This document shows, piece after piece, positions 47,306-59,689 of a stretch of DNA of 64,000 bases; positions within the stretch are counted from its first letter, which is position 1, and every line of letters begins with the position of its first letter. This DNA is from Dermatemys mawii. Taxonomy: Eukaryota > Chordata > Testudines > Dermatemydidae. The notes under the pieces were generated by a model. It ran no database searches. It was not told the DNA's origin and saw nothing but the letters and a program-made list of their open reading frames with translations. The position numbers were made by a program, and so were the translations under genes. The stretch lies in assembly GCA_007922305.1 (NCBI GenBank), contig ML677351.1:11207966-11271965 (forward strand), read 5' to 3'.

Positions 47306-48122
47306 TGTCAGGATTGCCTCCACACTCTGAACTCTAGGGTACAAATGTGGGGACCCACACAAAAAAAATAAATAACCCCCCAATTTTATTTTACCAGCTT
47401 AGGTTAAAACTTCACCCATACACATGTTTCTTCTGTGTCTGGAATTGTATGCAGCTACCACCAAGCAAAATTCCACAAGAACTATGTGGTAGTGCCTCTT
47501 AGGGCCCTCCCTTCTCTTTCCAACCCCCCCCCCCCACCTGTGCTTCCCTCCCTGGGAAAAGCTTGAGAGAAACCCCTCACCAACCTGCTAGGTGAGCCCA
47601 ATCCAAACTTGGATTTTACACAATCGAAAACAAGCAGACAAATTCTTAAAAGAGAGATTTTAATTAAAAAAATAAAAAGAAAGGAATAAATCCCTTGTAA
47701 AAATCAGTGGTAGGGCACTTACAATCACAAAAGAATCAGAGACAAAGAACAAAGGAATTCCCTCCTCTCTTTCTGAGTCTCTGCTGAGCTTTAAAGTTAC
47801 AGAAAAACCTAGTGATAATTCCCCAAACCTGAGAAATTCACGAGTGATATAACACAAAGATAAAACCTGCCTTGCCTGGCTAACTTCACTTACTGTTGCT
47901 GTTTAGAAAGGCTATAGATAGACGGAGAGAAGAAATAGTTCTGATTCACTCCATCTTTCCGGAGTGAATGGAAAGAGAAACTAAAACCTTTCCCTCCCTG
48001 CAAGTTTGAAAGCATCTTTGGTTCCTGTTGGTTCCTTTGGTCAGGTGCTCCCATTTCAGGTTTCCCTTAGCTTAACCCCTTACCGGTAGACAGGAATTCT
48101 CGGCTACTTTATACTTATAACA
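47306..48122 (-). mobile_element. Solo LTR with perfect 5-bp target duplication
   Basis: On the minus strand the 817-bp unit starts TGTtataagtataaagtag and ends gaggcaatcctgACA, the TG...CA form of LTRs. CCTCT occurs immediately on both sides (47301-47305 and 48123-48127), a perfect 5-bp target duplication. A polyadenylation-type AATAAA on minus lies near 47386. There is no internal region, so it is a solo LTR left by recombination between two LTRs. A C-run at 47525-47538 lies inside. The 5-bp duplication fits ERV or Ty3/gypsy integrases. The 5' end of the same family recurs at 23311. Confidence 0.85.
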
Positions 48123-48127
48123 CCTCT

Positions 48128-49080
48128 ATTCTCCAGTAGTCCCCTATTACTTGTAAAGATAATGCTTCACAGATCCTACCTGGAAGACACTGATGTTCCC
48201 TGAAGGAATAGACATTTTAACTTAATTGTGAATCTCTAAGCATTGTCCAAAGAGCATTATGACTGAATTCAGATAAATTCTTCCAAATTACCCCTCTAGA
48301 AACATCATTAAGAAATACTGCTAGAAGTCTGATGCTCCCTGGCCGCCAAACCTCCCACCCCCTTGCAAAAAAAAATCTTTCATTGGGGGAGAGAAGGTAG
48401 GGAAAAAGGTGTTTTGTTCCAGTTACTTTCTGTTCCCACAAAAGATGGGAGGGCGAAGGTCCATGCTGGATCTAAGATCTTAGATTTTAGCCAGGTAAAT
48501 ACATTTGTGGCCTGGGCATTGTATATGCTTAAGTTTGGTAGTTGGGGAGGTATCATATTTCTGACTGGAGATATAGCATTACCTATTCTGAATGTTGCTT
48601 TTTGAACTGGGCATCTGCTTTACAGGTGAGTTTTAGTGGAATTCCCATTGACGTCAAAAGGAACAGAATGAGGTCAGTGCTGAGTGTTTTTAAAAAAACC
48701 CACCCAAAATGTGTTCACAATTCTTAGCAATTATATTGTTATATTTGCACAGTATGGTAGTGTATCTTTTACACTATTGGAACAATTAACTGATTACGAA
48801 TTCTTGTATTCCTTACAATTGTATCACCACAGGGATGTCAAAATTGCATTCAGAACTCTATCCAGCTTTTCCACAGAAACAAACTAAATACAAATACCCT
48901 GATTTTTGAGGATGATGTAGACAATCACAGTTTATACAAATGAGTCTTTGCATGGCTCCACAGACCAATTTGGGAAGAACAACATTTACAGCAGTGACCA
49001 TAATGACATTTACCTGGCTGCATTAATTAAGCTGTGCATTTTTTTTTTCACGCCTTGTGCCTCTAGCTGAGCAACATGGT
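48128..49080. other. No recognised feature
   Basis: Short overlapping frames without motifs. Confidence 0.5.
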
Positions 49081-49130
49081 TCTTCCAAAAGTTGTGGACA
49101 GCCACCCATATGTCCATGGCACCCTGGGAT

Positions 49131-49499
49131 TTAATCAGTCACCAGTTGCTTGAAGGTAGAATTAGAAATATTCATTGAGGCATAACCAGATTCTTGACCC
49201 ACCTGAATATGATTCCCATCAAAGGACTCACTGGATTGTCGAACGTTGCATGGGAATTCATTTAGTGGATGAGCAGTTGCACACCAACTCTCACACTCTC
49301 TCAGCCAGCAAGACCACTTCCAGTGGCAGGGTAAATCTGAGATAACTGAAGGGCTTGCTGGCTGTAGGTTTATTTTTGGAGTGACTATCTCATAAATCAA
49401 TTGCCCAGTTACCAGGCTAATGGTCTGCCCAGCCAGTGTCCCATTAACCAGGGTGTCTCGGCACACTGTAACAAGGCCTAAATCCTTGTAGGCCTTCAT
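49131..49499 (-). pseudogene. Unidentified frame, possibly retroviral envelope-like relic
   Basis: A 122-codon open frame on minus begins MKAYKDLGLVTVCRDTLVNG. It is rich in cysteine and tryptophan (CHWKWSCWLREC in the middle) and has potential N-glycosylation sites, for example NISNST near the end. Directly after its stop another frame of the same strand contains a D-I-W-x-x-V-H-N-F-W word around 49110-49080. This pattern resembles the surface and transmembrane parts of some retroviral envelopes, but I cannot match it to a named family. The frames are broken and no LTR or pol is adjacent. It could instead be part of an unrecognised transposon or, less likely, an exon. Confidence 0.3.
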
Positions 49500-49509
49500 A
49501 CCAAGAATA

Positions 49510-52500
49510 GCTCACCAATCATATTTCACTGTGCAAAGAAATCACTTACTCTGTTTCTACCATTCTACCATATGGAGGAGGGGTTGGACTTATGGGTAGT
49601 AAATACATAGTGCCCTGCAAAATAAAGTTTCATCTAAAGACTTTCCTTCCCCAAGACAAGCTGTGTAACACTAGAGATATGGCAGAGCATATCTGCCAGA
49701 GCTACTCTATTTCAACAAAGAAATTTTAGATGTTGGTCCTGATAGTTTCAGCAGTATTGGTGGAACTCGTATCGTACTTATGATGAGGGAGCCTCAGTGG
49801 TCAGTCACATACTCACTTGTTACGCAGAAGACAAATAACTTGTGTGATGTCATGGTTTGGTGGCAATTAAGGAGGAAACTGTAAGTGTCCACTAAAGTTG
49901 AAAAGCAAGTTTGTCTAGATTACTAAAGGACTTAAAAACATAGTTGCTGAAAGCCTCAGTCAATTCATGAGGCCCTTATCAGACTTGATGTGAAAAGATG
50001 CTTGTTCTGTCTGAAATGTACTAAAACTCTTAAAGTCCATCCAGCTTTCTGCAGTAATTAATAATAATATGAAAGGTTCTCTTCAGTTGAAGAATCATGC
50101 CAATGCATGTCTTAGAGCTAGACAGATTTACATCTTCAAGGTAAGGCACACTGGCTGGAGGAATCTTCTGCAGCCAGACATCTTTTTTCCTAACCAGGGA
50201 AATTGCAGTTAGATAGATGAGGTAATTCTTATTTTTGTTAGACTATGAAGAATAGTGAGTTTAATTTGATTTTGTTTTGTTTTCAGGATCTCTTATTTGG
50301 TTTGTAACATTTTAAAGGTACCTTTGACTTAAAAAGATATTTTGATGCAATATCTGATTCAAAATGCATTTCTGCCAAGTAGTGTATATTGCTGCCTCTT
50401 TTGGTGATTTTTTTTTCACCTCTTTGTTGAATGCAGTGGTTCTATACTTAAAAAAAACATTCTGGGGGGTTCTGAATTCCCAAAATTGGAGAATCTGTTT
50501 TAACCGTCATGTTGGGAAGAAAAGAACATGAATTGCCTGCTTTTAATTCAAAAAGGAAGTTAAGGATGTATGTCATTTTCCCACCTTTTCTCTACTAAAA
50601 GTTGAGAATTCTGTTAACTTTTTGTTCAATTATATAATAGTTCATCTCTGCTTTAGAAAGCAACTATCAGAGGGATAAAGTTGTTACAGTTCCGTAGCTG
50701 AGAAAAGGAGGGAGCATTGTCTTCTAGAGCCAACGACTATAGAATTTTAGGTTATGCAACTTCCTTCCTGTCTTAAGCTAGAAAGGAACACAAACACAAA
50801 ACTTATCAATTATTATTTTGCAATAATACTGAATAAGAGCTGAAAGTACTTTTTCTGTTTCAAGGGGCTTTTATCTTTATTTGTTTACAATGTGAACAGT
50901 TGTTTGACCACTAACTTCAGAAAGTAATATAGGGCACTAATCATTCTGTCCTCCTACATATTTTGCAACTTTGGACTTACTGACCATGTGGTTCTGTCAT
51001 TTAAAAAAACTCGTAACTCAGATGTGGTTGGTGTGCTTAAACAATCATGTGAAATAGAAGCACATAACTGTAAAAGTTGAGCTTTAAGCATAGCATCATT
51101 TTACAGTTGCAACTCAGATGATTGTTAATTTTTTAATAGTAATGGCAAAAATCTGAAATTAAGTACATTAAATCTTTTCAGGTGGAGTTTTTGATTTTTA
51201 TTTTTTTTTTTTAATTTCTGAGTAGTCTGAGTTATTGAACAAGAGCAAAAAATGGAAAATGTTTATACCTAATCATCTAAACATGGAGGATAACTTCCAA
51301 TATTTTCATACCAACATTAGTCTCAGTATAGTATATTTAACACCTTTAATGAAAAACCTATTGTAGTAAATTTTTATGGTGCTATCGGCTAAGTTTATAT
51401 GAAGGGATGACTATTTGGGAAGAAGTTAGACCGTTCCCATTTGGAGAAGATAAATCACACACATAAAGGCAATTGAACCAAATTTGCAGATAATCTATAA
51501 TTGTTCAGTTATGATCTGGAATGTCCCCAGAATAAAGGGAGATTGATAAAAATCCATAGACCTACTATATCTGAATGGTTGGTACTGTTAGTTAGTGAAT
51601 TGACAGAGGATGAAGATGACCGTAAGTAGATTGACCAGCTGTCTGTCTGTAGTTTAATTCAGTAGTCAATAATCAACTTCCAAAGATTTTGAATGAGTTT
51701 GCCTTAAGAATGCAGGTGAATTGTTGAAGTGAAGTCAATAAAAAGGAATACAATTCTTTTCTCTGCTTTTTTTGTTAACTTTAACATTTTACCATCTCTC
51801 TGTTACTGCCGGAAGGGAAACATCCCAATTTAAGAATCCCACATGAAATAGTACTCTACCAAGACTAGCAAAATGAAATAGTCTTATGAAATAGTTCTGT
51901 TGTGCAGGACCCTGCAGATTTCCCACAGATGTTTTCAGTAATGATATTATTGCCTAATGATTGTGAATTTTAATCTGCTTATTCATTAATGTTTCAGTTC
52001 TTCACTTGATTTGAGTTGCTGAGTATTTGAATCCTACTGAAATAACTGTTGCAAGCGATTATTTAACCACAGTACACAATGCTATTTCTCCGTATTTAGA
52101 ATAGGAAACAAATATGATATCTTGGATATTATGTGGTAATTGTGAGTGATTATTGAATTCTTAAGTATAATAAGTGAATGAAACAATCCACTAAAATAGG
52201 CTGCCAAATCAATAAGCCACATGGGTTTTTTCTGTGTGTATTATTTTTAAATTTTTATATAAGGGAAAAAAACCCCTACAACTTTCTACAGACAATCAAG
52301 ATTAACAGACACAGTTAGCCTATTATAATAAGACAACCTTAGTCTCATATTTGAATAGCTTTTCAAACAGGGAATACAGGCTGTGGAATTTCTAACCTTG
52401 GTCAACCCTTTGGCCAATCATGAATTCAGTAGGTGACCAGAACTTCAAATAGTGTCTCTTAGGGATGTTAAAAACAAACAAACCTCTCTTACCAAACAAC

Positions 52501-53560
52501 AAAAATATCTGATAGCCCATAGAACAATAGATTTGTTTTCTAGTTTGATCACCACAGTAGCACAGTTGTATAATATCAATATGTAATGAAATGCCTGAAT
52601 GGAGTTTTTTTTACCAATGGAGTTTTTCTCAGCTTACACCATCCAAATTATTGTATATACTAATCTTGATAGTTCATGGCATGTGCAGTGCCACATGGCA
52701 TACGAAAGTCCCATCTCCCCCATTTTTCTTTGTTGGAAAGAGGTATACTGTATTCAAGCTCTTCGCTTGTTCCTACCCATACACTCTAACTTGTGCCAAC
52801 AAAGTACTTTCCACATGCTCCCAATAATATTACAACAGAATATAAATGCAGTATATTTACGTATTAAAATCTCAGCTGCTACAGCATAATGCTGCTTATT
52901 TGGAAATTCCAGTGAAATTATGAAACCTGCTTTGACATTTTAAAAGCAATAAACTTGCAATAAAATACATTCTACTAGAAATTTTATGGCAAGAGTCATA
53001 AAATATGGAAGATTTCTCTAACATTTCTGTATTCTTTATGCTTTTGTATGTATCTAAATCATTGCAAACTTATGACTTACATGAGATTTTTTCCCTCTAA
53101 TGGCTACCAATTGGAATTTCTTGCATGCATTTATATATAAATTATAATCGGACTAGTGCAATCTTGCAGTGCTCAGATGGAATATTTAATGTCAGTTCTT
53201 TTTAATATTTTTTAGCATCTCAATAAACTACTGCAAGCCACAAAATAAATGGGCAGCTCTCATTTTAATCTTAAATTTAAGAGGTGATAATAGAGTAAAT
53301 ATTCTGTTTTGGATATATGCTATTTTCAATGTTAGCACCACTGTTATTAATGTTAAGTTATATTTAACAGTCACACACTTGACACTTCATTGACCAGTAA
53401 TTCAGCTTGTAGCACAGAGACTGTATAGTATGTAAGTCATGCCTGAAACTGCTAGTCATCTTAACTGGCAAAATACTAAAAATTAATGGGGGGGTTACCT
53501 GAGTATTTGTGATTAATATTTATAACTTTCAGTGTGGGACTCTCAGCTCAAGTCTTACCC
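49510..53560. other. Long AT-rich stretch, no recognised element
   Basis: About 4 kb with no recognisable repeat, gene or RNA. Frames such as 52591-52827 are short and lack motifs. Like 26.6-30 kb, it is a repeat-poor region. Confidence 0.45.
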
Positions 53561-53564
53561 AGTG

Positions 53565-53800
53565 AGAGGAAGGATAATCAAGTGACCAGAGGGCTAGCTT
53601 AAGACTCAGACTTAAGGTCAATTCTTTCCTCCAACAAAGAATTCTTGTGTGACCTTGGGCAAATCCATTAGTCTCTCTGGGCCTCAGTTCTTTCTGTAAA
53701 AGGAGAATGATTGTACTTTCCTACTTGACAGGGTATTACTGAAAGGATAAATACATTAAAGATTGTGAGATGGTCACATAATATGATAACAGGAGACCTG
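53565..53800 (+). repeat. MIR SINE
   Basis: The MIR core is clear: tgtgtgaccttgggcaaatc, then gtctctctgggcctcagttc and tttctgtaaaaggagaatga, followed by tattactgaaaggataaata. The upstream words gaccagagggctagc and agactcagacttaaggtc fit the tRNA-derived 5' part. Confidence 0.85.
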
Positions 53801-54079
53801 TATTATCTAAAATAGATACCTTGATTGAGGAAGTCCAGGCTATTTTAGGATTGTCATATTTTTTAAAACATATTTTGAAAAAAATACCTTGATGTTAAAT
53901 CTATGTTTTGCACAGTCAGATGTTTGAAAAAATATGAGAATGATTGCTGAGCCTAGGAGACCAGAAGGATTATGCCGCTGCTACTCGTGATCAAAAAGGA
54001 GACTAAGGGTTATCGGGTGGACAGTATTCAGTTGTACAGAGATGGAGTACAAGGTGGTGGTAGTATAAGTGAGAGATGT

Positions 54080-54470
54080 CTTCTGGCCCTAAGGCTTACT
54101 GCCTTGGACTCAGTATACCTCTCTTTAATTATCCACTTCATTATCCTGTGTGACTTTGGTCAAGTCACTAAGGGTAAAAAATTTTAAAAAGGCGTAAGTG
54201 ACTTAGATGTCTTTAGTCTCATTGTACAGAACTGACCTAGGAAGCTAAGTCTCATTAAAAGTCAATGGGACTTAGACTCCTAAATGCCTAAGTCACTGGG
54301 AAAAATGGAAGTTAGGCTTCTAGGACACTTAGGCCCTTTGAAAAAAATACCCTTTTTTTTGTATTCGTTTCCAACCGAAATTGTGGTTAATACTTGCCTT
54401 CTTGGTGGTGGTGGTACTGAGGATAAATAAAAACTCAGATACTATGGTAATAGGGACCATGTAAATACTT
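54080..54470 (+). repeat. Second MIR SINE, interrupted
   Basis: The left part ends with tgtgtgactttggtcaagtc (about 54148-54167), the MIR core. The right part, 54400-54470, has actgaggataaataaaaact and tactatggtaatagggacc, the 3' region. The miniature element at 54172-54352 lies between them. Confidence 0.65.
54172..54352. mobile_element. Palindromic miniature element inside MIR
   Basis: The outer ends gggtaaaaaattttaaaaag plus gcgtaagtgacttag and, inverted, gggtatttttttcaaagggc plus ctaagtgtcctag match as inverted repeats. An inner hairpin pairs taggaagctaagtctcatt with aatgggacttagactccta (54238-54283). It is about 180 bp and non-coding. Confidence 0.7.
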
Positions 54471-57400
54471 GGAATGGGCGTGGGGTAATGGGGAAAGGAG
54501 AAGAGATCGAAGAATGAGTCAGCAAGCTAGAAGAAGAAGTGAGAGTTGTGGAAACTGACAAAAAGGACATTGGTAAAGGAGAGAGTCAGGAACACAATGA
54601 AAGACAGCAGACCAATAAAACAATTGAGAATCACCCCTTTTCTTGATTGAGGTGACAATTAATGACTGTGGTTATAGTGTTTGCAGTGGAAAGAAAGACC
54701 AGCAAAGTTGCAGGGAAAAAAATGGTAAAGGTGTAAGAAATGATCGCGGAGCTCACAAATCACTGAACATCAGAATTCTAAATGTTCTTGTAGCTATTTC
54801 TTGCTGAGGAGAAGTCCCTTTGCTAATTTGTCAAAAATAGGAGGATAATCAAGATATATGCATTTTCAAACTTTCACATATGTAGGTAACACTCTTGTTA
54901 ATTTAGAAAACTATCATATTAAGCATTAAAACATTGTAAATGTTACCATAGTAATACATATAGATTATATGTTTTGTACATATTGAGTTTAAAAAACTCC
55001 ATTCAAATTGGGGTGAGTTGGAAGGTTGCTCTGGTGAGTGGAAAAGTGTGTAGGAATCTGCATAATCAATTCATGCAGAATTTGAAATTTCATTTAAAAT
55101 ACATTCCTATCCGTATGATTACAAATTGTTTTTTCAAATTTAAACTATGAGTGTAAAGTAAACAGTGTCATTTCCTGAGTTTACAGACAGACCACTTTAG
55201 TGCCTCTGTTACTCCTCAGAGCTTTAGTAGAGTACAGTATAATTAGCAAGAATCATTGTCTATCGTACAACATTTAGTCAGAACTCTTTGGGTAGAAGTG
55301 AAACTCCACAGAATCATGGAATTTTTAGTGTTGATTGGGAACATTATGAGAAGAATCAAAGATAGGGTCTATGGTTATTTATTGTAGAGAGACAGGAGGG
55401 CACACAGAATAAAACTGGGGGAAGGATGGAGGAGCGGACACCCTCCAGCTACAAACACACCCTTTTGCATCTTCCAGAAGGTTTTAGGGGAGGTGTAGCG
55501 GAGCAGAGGCACTTGCACTCTCCTGCTCATTTGCAGTAACCAGAAACACAGTAGAAAGTGTGTGAGGGGTGTGGTGGGAAATAAGAAAGGAAGATTATCC
55601 TTGCTTCCAGTAAACTGGGTGGGCTGGAGCTTTATATTTCAGACCCCTGTTAGTCAGAGGCTTATATGAAACATGAAGCTTCCAAGCAGGCTACATGGAA
55701 CAGTGGAGGAGGGATGCAGAACCTCTTACTTTTCAGTAGCTAGAACATGAAGTAAGGAAGCTGGGCTTCTTACTAGGTCTGTGTGAATAACTGATTTTTT
55801 TTTTTGTTTAGTGCCCTAACTGAATAATTAAATAAAATTTTTATTTTGAGTTAACCCAAAATGATTTTCCCCCAGGTTTTTTGGAGAACTAAATGGCATA
55901 GACCTGATTATTTTTTCCCCAGGCTAGCTTAATCACTAGTTGCTTATTGCTTATTTAGGAGCTCCAAGAATCTGATCCAGCAAAACAATGGTGTTTCCCC
56001 TTTCAAAAAAGAAAAACTTCCCCTCAAAATATTTGGGGGAGGTCACATTTTTATAAAATTACAGTAAAATTAATGAAAAGAGGTATTTTGAATTTAAAAA
56101 ATGAATGTTTCATTTAGAAAATGTTAAAACATTATACTTTTTGACTTTTTGTTTTGTTTATTTGAGTGAAACAATTTGGCTAATTCTGTCCAAATTCACA
56201 AATTATTTTTGAGTCCTTTCTGTGTGGTGCAAAGAATGGTTTTTAATGGGAAAAAATCATCCAGTTTTATTTCTTGCCAGGATATTATTGCCCTTGAGCA
56301 TAAACAGTGGGACTTCCTTAACTTCTATATGTACCTCTGGATAGGAAAGGAAGGATTTTTGGCCTTTGGTACAGAGTACCTGTGTTAAATTGTTTTTTAT
56401 TCTCTCCTGATCCAAGACTGAGCACAGCTTGACCTCCACTCTTATTTATTTTCATGGGTGATCCATCTGTTGGCAGAATGTTTAGTTTTGTTTTGATTAA
56501 GACTGTTGGAAGCTGTTCAGAGGCTTTGAATAGTCTTCACATTCCTGGCAGAGATGTATTGTTAGAGAGCAGGTAAGGCAGTCAAATTTGCATGGGAAAT
56601 GCAGTTTATCACATAGCTCTGTGATTTATCTGCATGGATATCACCCCTAAATATGTGGTGTGCATGTGTGTGATAGAGATACTAAACTGGTTTGAATAGA
56701 GAACTAGGAAATGATAAAATTAATGAGTAACTATACTCATAACTGTACTTGACATGTAGGTGAAGAGAGTGGTTTATTTTCAGTATAAAAAGAAGTTTCT
56801 GTAGGTTAATGGGAAGCAGATGTTGTTGGGGTTTCTTGTTTTGAAGAGCAGTAATATATAGAATAGCAATTTTTAATTGTATAACTATCGCTCTCACAAA
56901 ACATTATCCTAACCTTGGACTAGCCTGGTTGGAAAGATCCAACATTAGTTTTAACCCAAATGCTAAACTAGCTACACTTTTAAGATAAGAAACAAAGCAT
57001 TCTCATTTCACACTTCAACTTTTCTTATTGCTAAATGAAAACTGACCTACACCAACACAGGCATAGACTTGATTATTCTTTTCCTAGGCTAACTTAAATC
57101 ACTAGTTGCTTGTTGCTTATTTAGGAACTCCAAGAATCTGATTCAGCAAAGCACTTCAGCATGTGCTGAAGTACTTAGGTCCCAATTGAGCAAACTGTGG
57201 AAGTAGATCACTGTGTGGTGGAGAATTTCCTTATTGTAATAAGACAGGTTGGTTAATGAGTTACTGTAAATTAGATCTTTCATGCCACCAGTTATATGAC
57301 TTGAAATTACACTGAAATTGATAAAACAATGTTAAAATGTAGTAATTAAATACTAATGTTCATTGAATAGCTAGAGGCTCTATATTAATCCATAGTTTGT

Positions 57401-58050
57401 GTATTGAATTAATTACCTTCCCAAACTGACAATGGTTTTTTTATTCTTTTCATTCACCAGTTCACATCTGGTCAATGTTTTCAGGTGAAATGGGGACAAA
57501 TCCTATTTCTTTTATATACTTTTTTTAATTATAGGAAATATGTGCTTGGAAGAAAGCTGAAGTATTCCATGCTTGAAGTGTGAGTGTGTCTGTCTTAAAT
57601 TAAAAAACATTTAATATTGTTATTGTCTGTCTAATAGATTCAAAGTGGCAATGTCATGAGCCATCAATTATGGATTATTGTTAAAAAGAGAAGGGCTTGC
57701 CTGGAACATGGTGGAATGTTGCAAGAAGCTTCAGGCTGTTTTTTTGTTTGTTTGTTTTATTTTTGTTTCTCCTTTTGTTACCTTAATATGCGGTATTTTT
57801 TATCAGATTGTAACATGGTGTTGGAGTTGATGAAAAATGACAAACGTAATGTCCCTAATTAACTATTTTTCACTAAAAGCGGGTTAGAGGGCGTTAGTGT
57901 GGATTAGGGCAGTTTTTCTTCAAGTACCCTCTTTTGGTGGAACCCAGAGAAGTTAATTAACCACACATTTTATTGGCAACTGTAATCCCATAAAGATTCT
58001 TTACAAGGTAAAGCATATGTAGCATGCAGTTGACTAATATTGCTAGCGGG
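54471..58050. other. No recognised gene; contains a dispersed duplication
   Basis: Two related segments lie at 55895-55987 and 57060-57153. Otherwise it is AT-rich, with a G/A-rich part at 55380-55760. Frames such as 56176-56388 have no motif. Confidence 0.45.
55895..57153 (+). repeat. Two related segments about 1.16 kb apart
   Basis: 55895-55987 and 57060-57153 share ggcatagacctgattatt / ggcatagacttgattatt, aatcactagttgctt and tccaagaatctgat, with roughly one difference in ten. They are in direct orientation. They could be a local duplication or two copies of an unnamed repeat. Confidence 0.8.
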
Positions 58051-58232
58051 TACAGTGAAACTCCGCAATACCGTGCCCCGTGATAGTGCGAATCCGCTTA
58101 TAACGCGGGGCTCCCGATGGCGGCAGCGGGCGCTGCTTTGATACAGCGGAACCCCACAATACCATGACCCGCGTGTATCGCGATCAATACTTTTGGACCC
58201 CGATCATCATGGTATTGCGGGGTTCCACTGTA
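58051..58232. mobile_element. Short pogo/Tigger-like miniature element
   Basis: The ends tacagtgaaactccgcaata and, inverted, tacagtggaaccccgcaata match. TA occurs at both outer edges (58051-58052 and 58231-58232), the target duplication of pogo/Tc1-mariner elements. The 178-bp body is GC- and CpG-rich compared with its surroundings. Confidence 0.8.
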
Positions 58233-58466
58233 TTTGTGAAGTGAACTGTAAAATAACTTTTCACTTTCTGAACTGTTAGATAGAACACAGTTCTTATGTA
58301 TATGCCTTCCAGCATGGAACTTAGGTGGTATGTAACATGTGCATATTAACTCCTTTTCCTCCCCTGCTCCTGATCATGATCTCCCCAAAATTTCCTCTCG
58401 TTCGGCGTACCTGATTGAAGCTACTTCTGGCACTAGCCAGAATGGATCTCCTGTACATCTTGCATA

Positions 58467-59670
58467 TACAGTAACTCCTGGTTTAATGTTATAGTTGTGT
58501 TCCTGAAAAATGCAACTTTAAGCAAAATGATGTTAAGCAAATTCAGTTTCCCCATGAGAATTAATGTAAATGGGGGGATTAGGTTCCAGGGATTTTTTTT
58601 CACCAGAGAAAAAACTAATATCTATATCTATATACACACACATGCAGTATACATTTTAAACAAACAATTTAATACTTACCCAGCAATAATGATGATGAAG
58701 CTTGGCTGTGGTGATGAAGCTTGGTTGAGGTGGTGAAGTTAGAAAGTGGGATATTTCCCAGGGAATGCCTTACTGCTAAATGATGAACTAGGTTTTGACT
58801 GAGCCTTCAAGGGTTAATATAACCCAGAGGTAGGCAACCTATGGCACGTGCACCAAAGGCGGCACACAAGCTGATTTTCAGTGGCACTCACATTGCCCAG
58901 GTCCTGGCCACCGGTCTGGGGGACTCTGCATTTTAATTTAATTTTAAATGAAGCTTCTTAAACATTTTAAGAACCTTATTTACTTTACATACAACAACAG
59001 TTTAGTTCTACAGACTTATAGAAAGAGATCTTCTAAAAACATTGAAAAGTATTACTGGCACTCGAAACCTTAAATTAGAGTAAATAAATGAATTCTTGGT
59101 ATACCACTTCTGAAAGGCTGCAGACCCTTGATGTTGCATCACACTCTACAAGGCAGCAGGAATGGAGGGAGGGGATGCAACATGGCAGACATAAAGACAC
59201 ACACAACCTGTGTGTGGGAAAGAGAGAGAGATGCAAATTGTCCCTTTAAGTAAGCTGATCCCACTCTTAGTACATTGTCTTTTTAAGTGGATCAGGAAGT
59301 TGAGACAGCAGCTGCTTCCCCAAGCTCTGTCTTTTCCTCTCCATTTGTGTCCCCACCTTGCTCTATGTGGAGATGGGGTATGTGAGGAGCAGGGGGGAGA
59401 GAAACACCCTGACATTAGTCTCCCTCCCCGCCACACACACAGCAAGAGGGAGGCTCCAGGGAGAAGCTCCAAGGCAGAGGGCAGGAGCAGCACGTGGTAG
59501 TGGGGGGAGGGACAACTGAACTGCCAGAAATTGATAGCCTGCTGGGCAGCTTCTGCACAGGGAACTTATGGGATTGGGGAGCTGATAGGGGGGCTGCCAG
59601 TCCACCCTGGTCCCAAGCCCCTACCAGCTAGCTCTGATGGGCTGTTCTTCCTGCAAGCAGTGGACAAAGC
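58467..59670 (-). mobile_element. Tigger-like non-autonomous element, split and truncated
   Basis: It starts at tacagtaactcctggtttaa with a TA edge. It continues with aaaaatgcaactttaagcaa, aattaatgtaaatgggggga and the GC-rich body (for example ggcagcttctgcacagggaa, caagcagtggacaaagca). In my recollection of the family the opposite end is another gaggagttactgta terminus; here it is missing. A hAT element at 58825-59130 splits it. Overlapping frames at 59146-59605 are within it and have no motif. Confidence 0.65.
58825..59130. mobile_element. Non-autonomous hAT nested in the Tigger-like element
   Basis: The left end cagaggtaggcaacctatgg and the right end, inverted, caagggtctgcagcctttc form decayed terminal inverted repeats. 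Interior words (gctgattttcagtggcactc, ttttaatttaattttaaatg) match a short hAT family I remember from turtles. The 8-bp duplication is not visible. Confidence 0.7.
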
Positions 59671-59689
59671 AAGCACATTCATAAAGTTG

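Noticed and set aside
47159..47383. Coding frames over the CA repeat
   Set aside because: They are translated dinucleotide repeat plus LTR end sequence.
53565..53800. tRNA gene
   Set aside because: The tRNA-like words belong to the 5' part of a MIR SINE; no cloverleaf can be formed.
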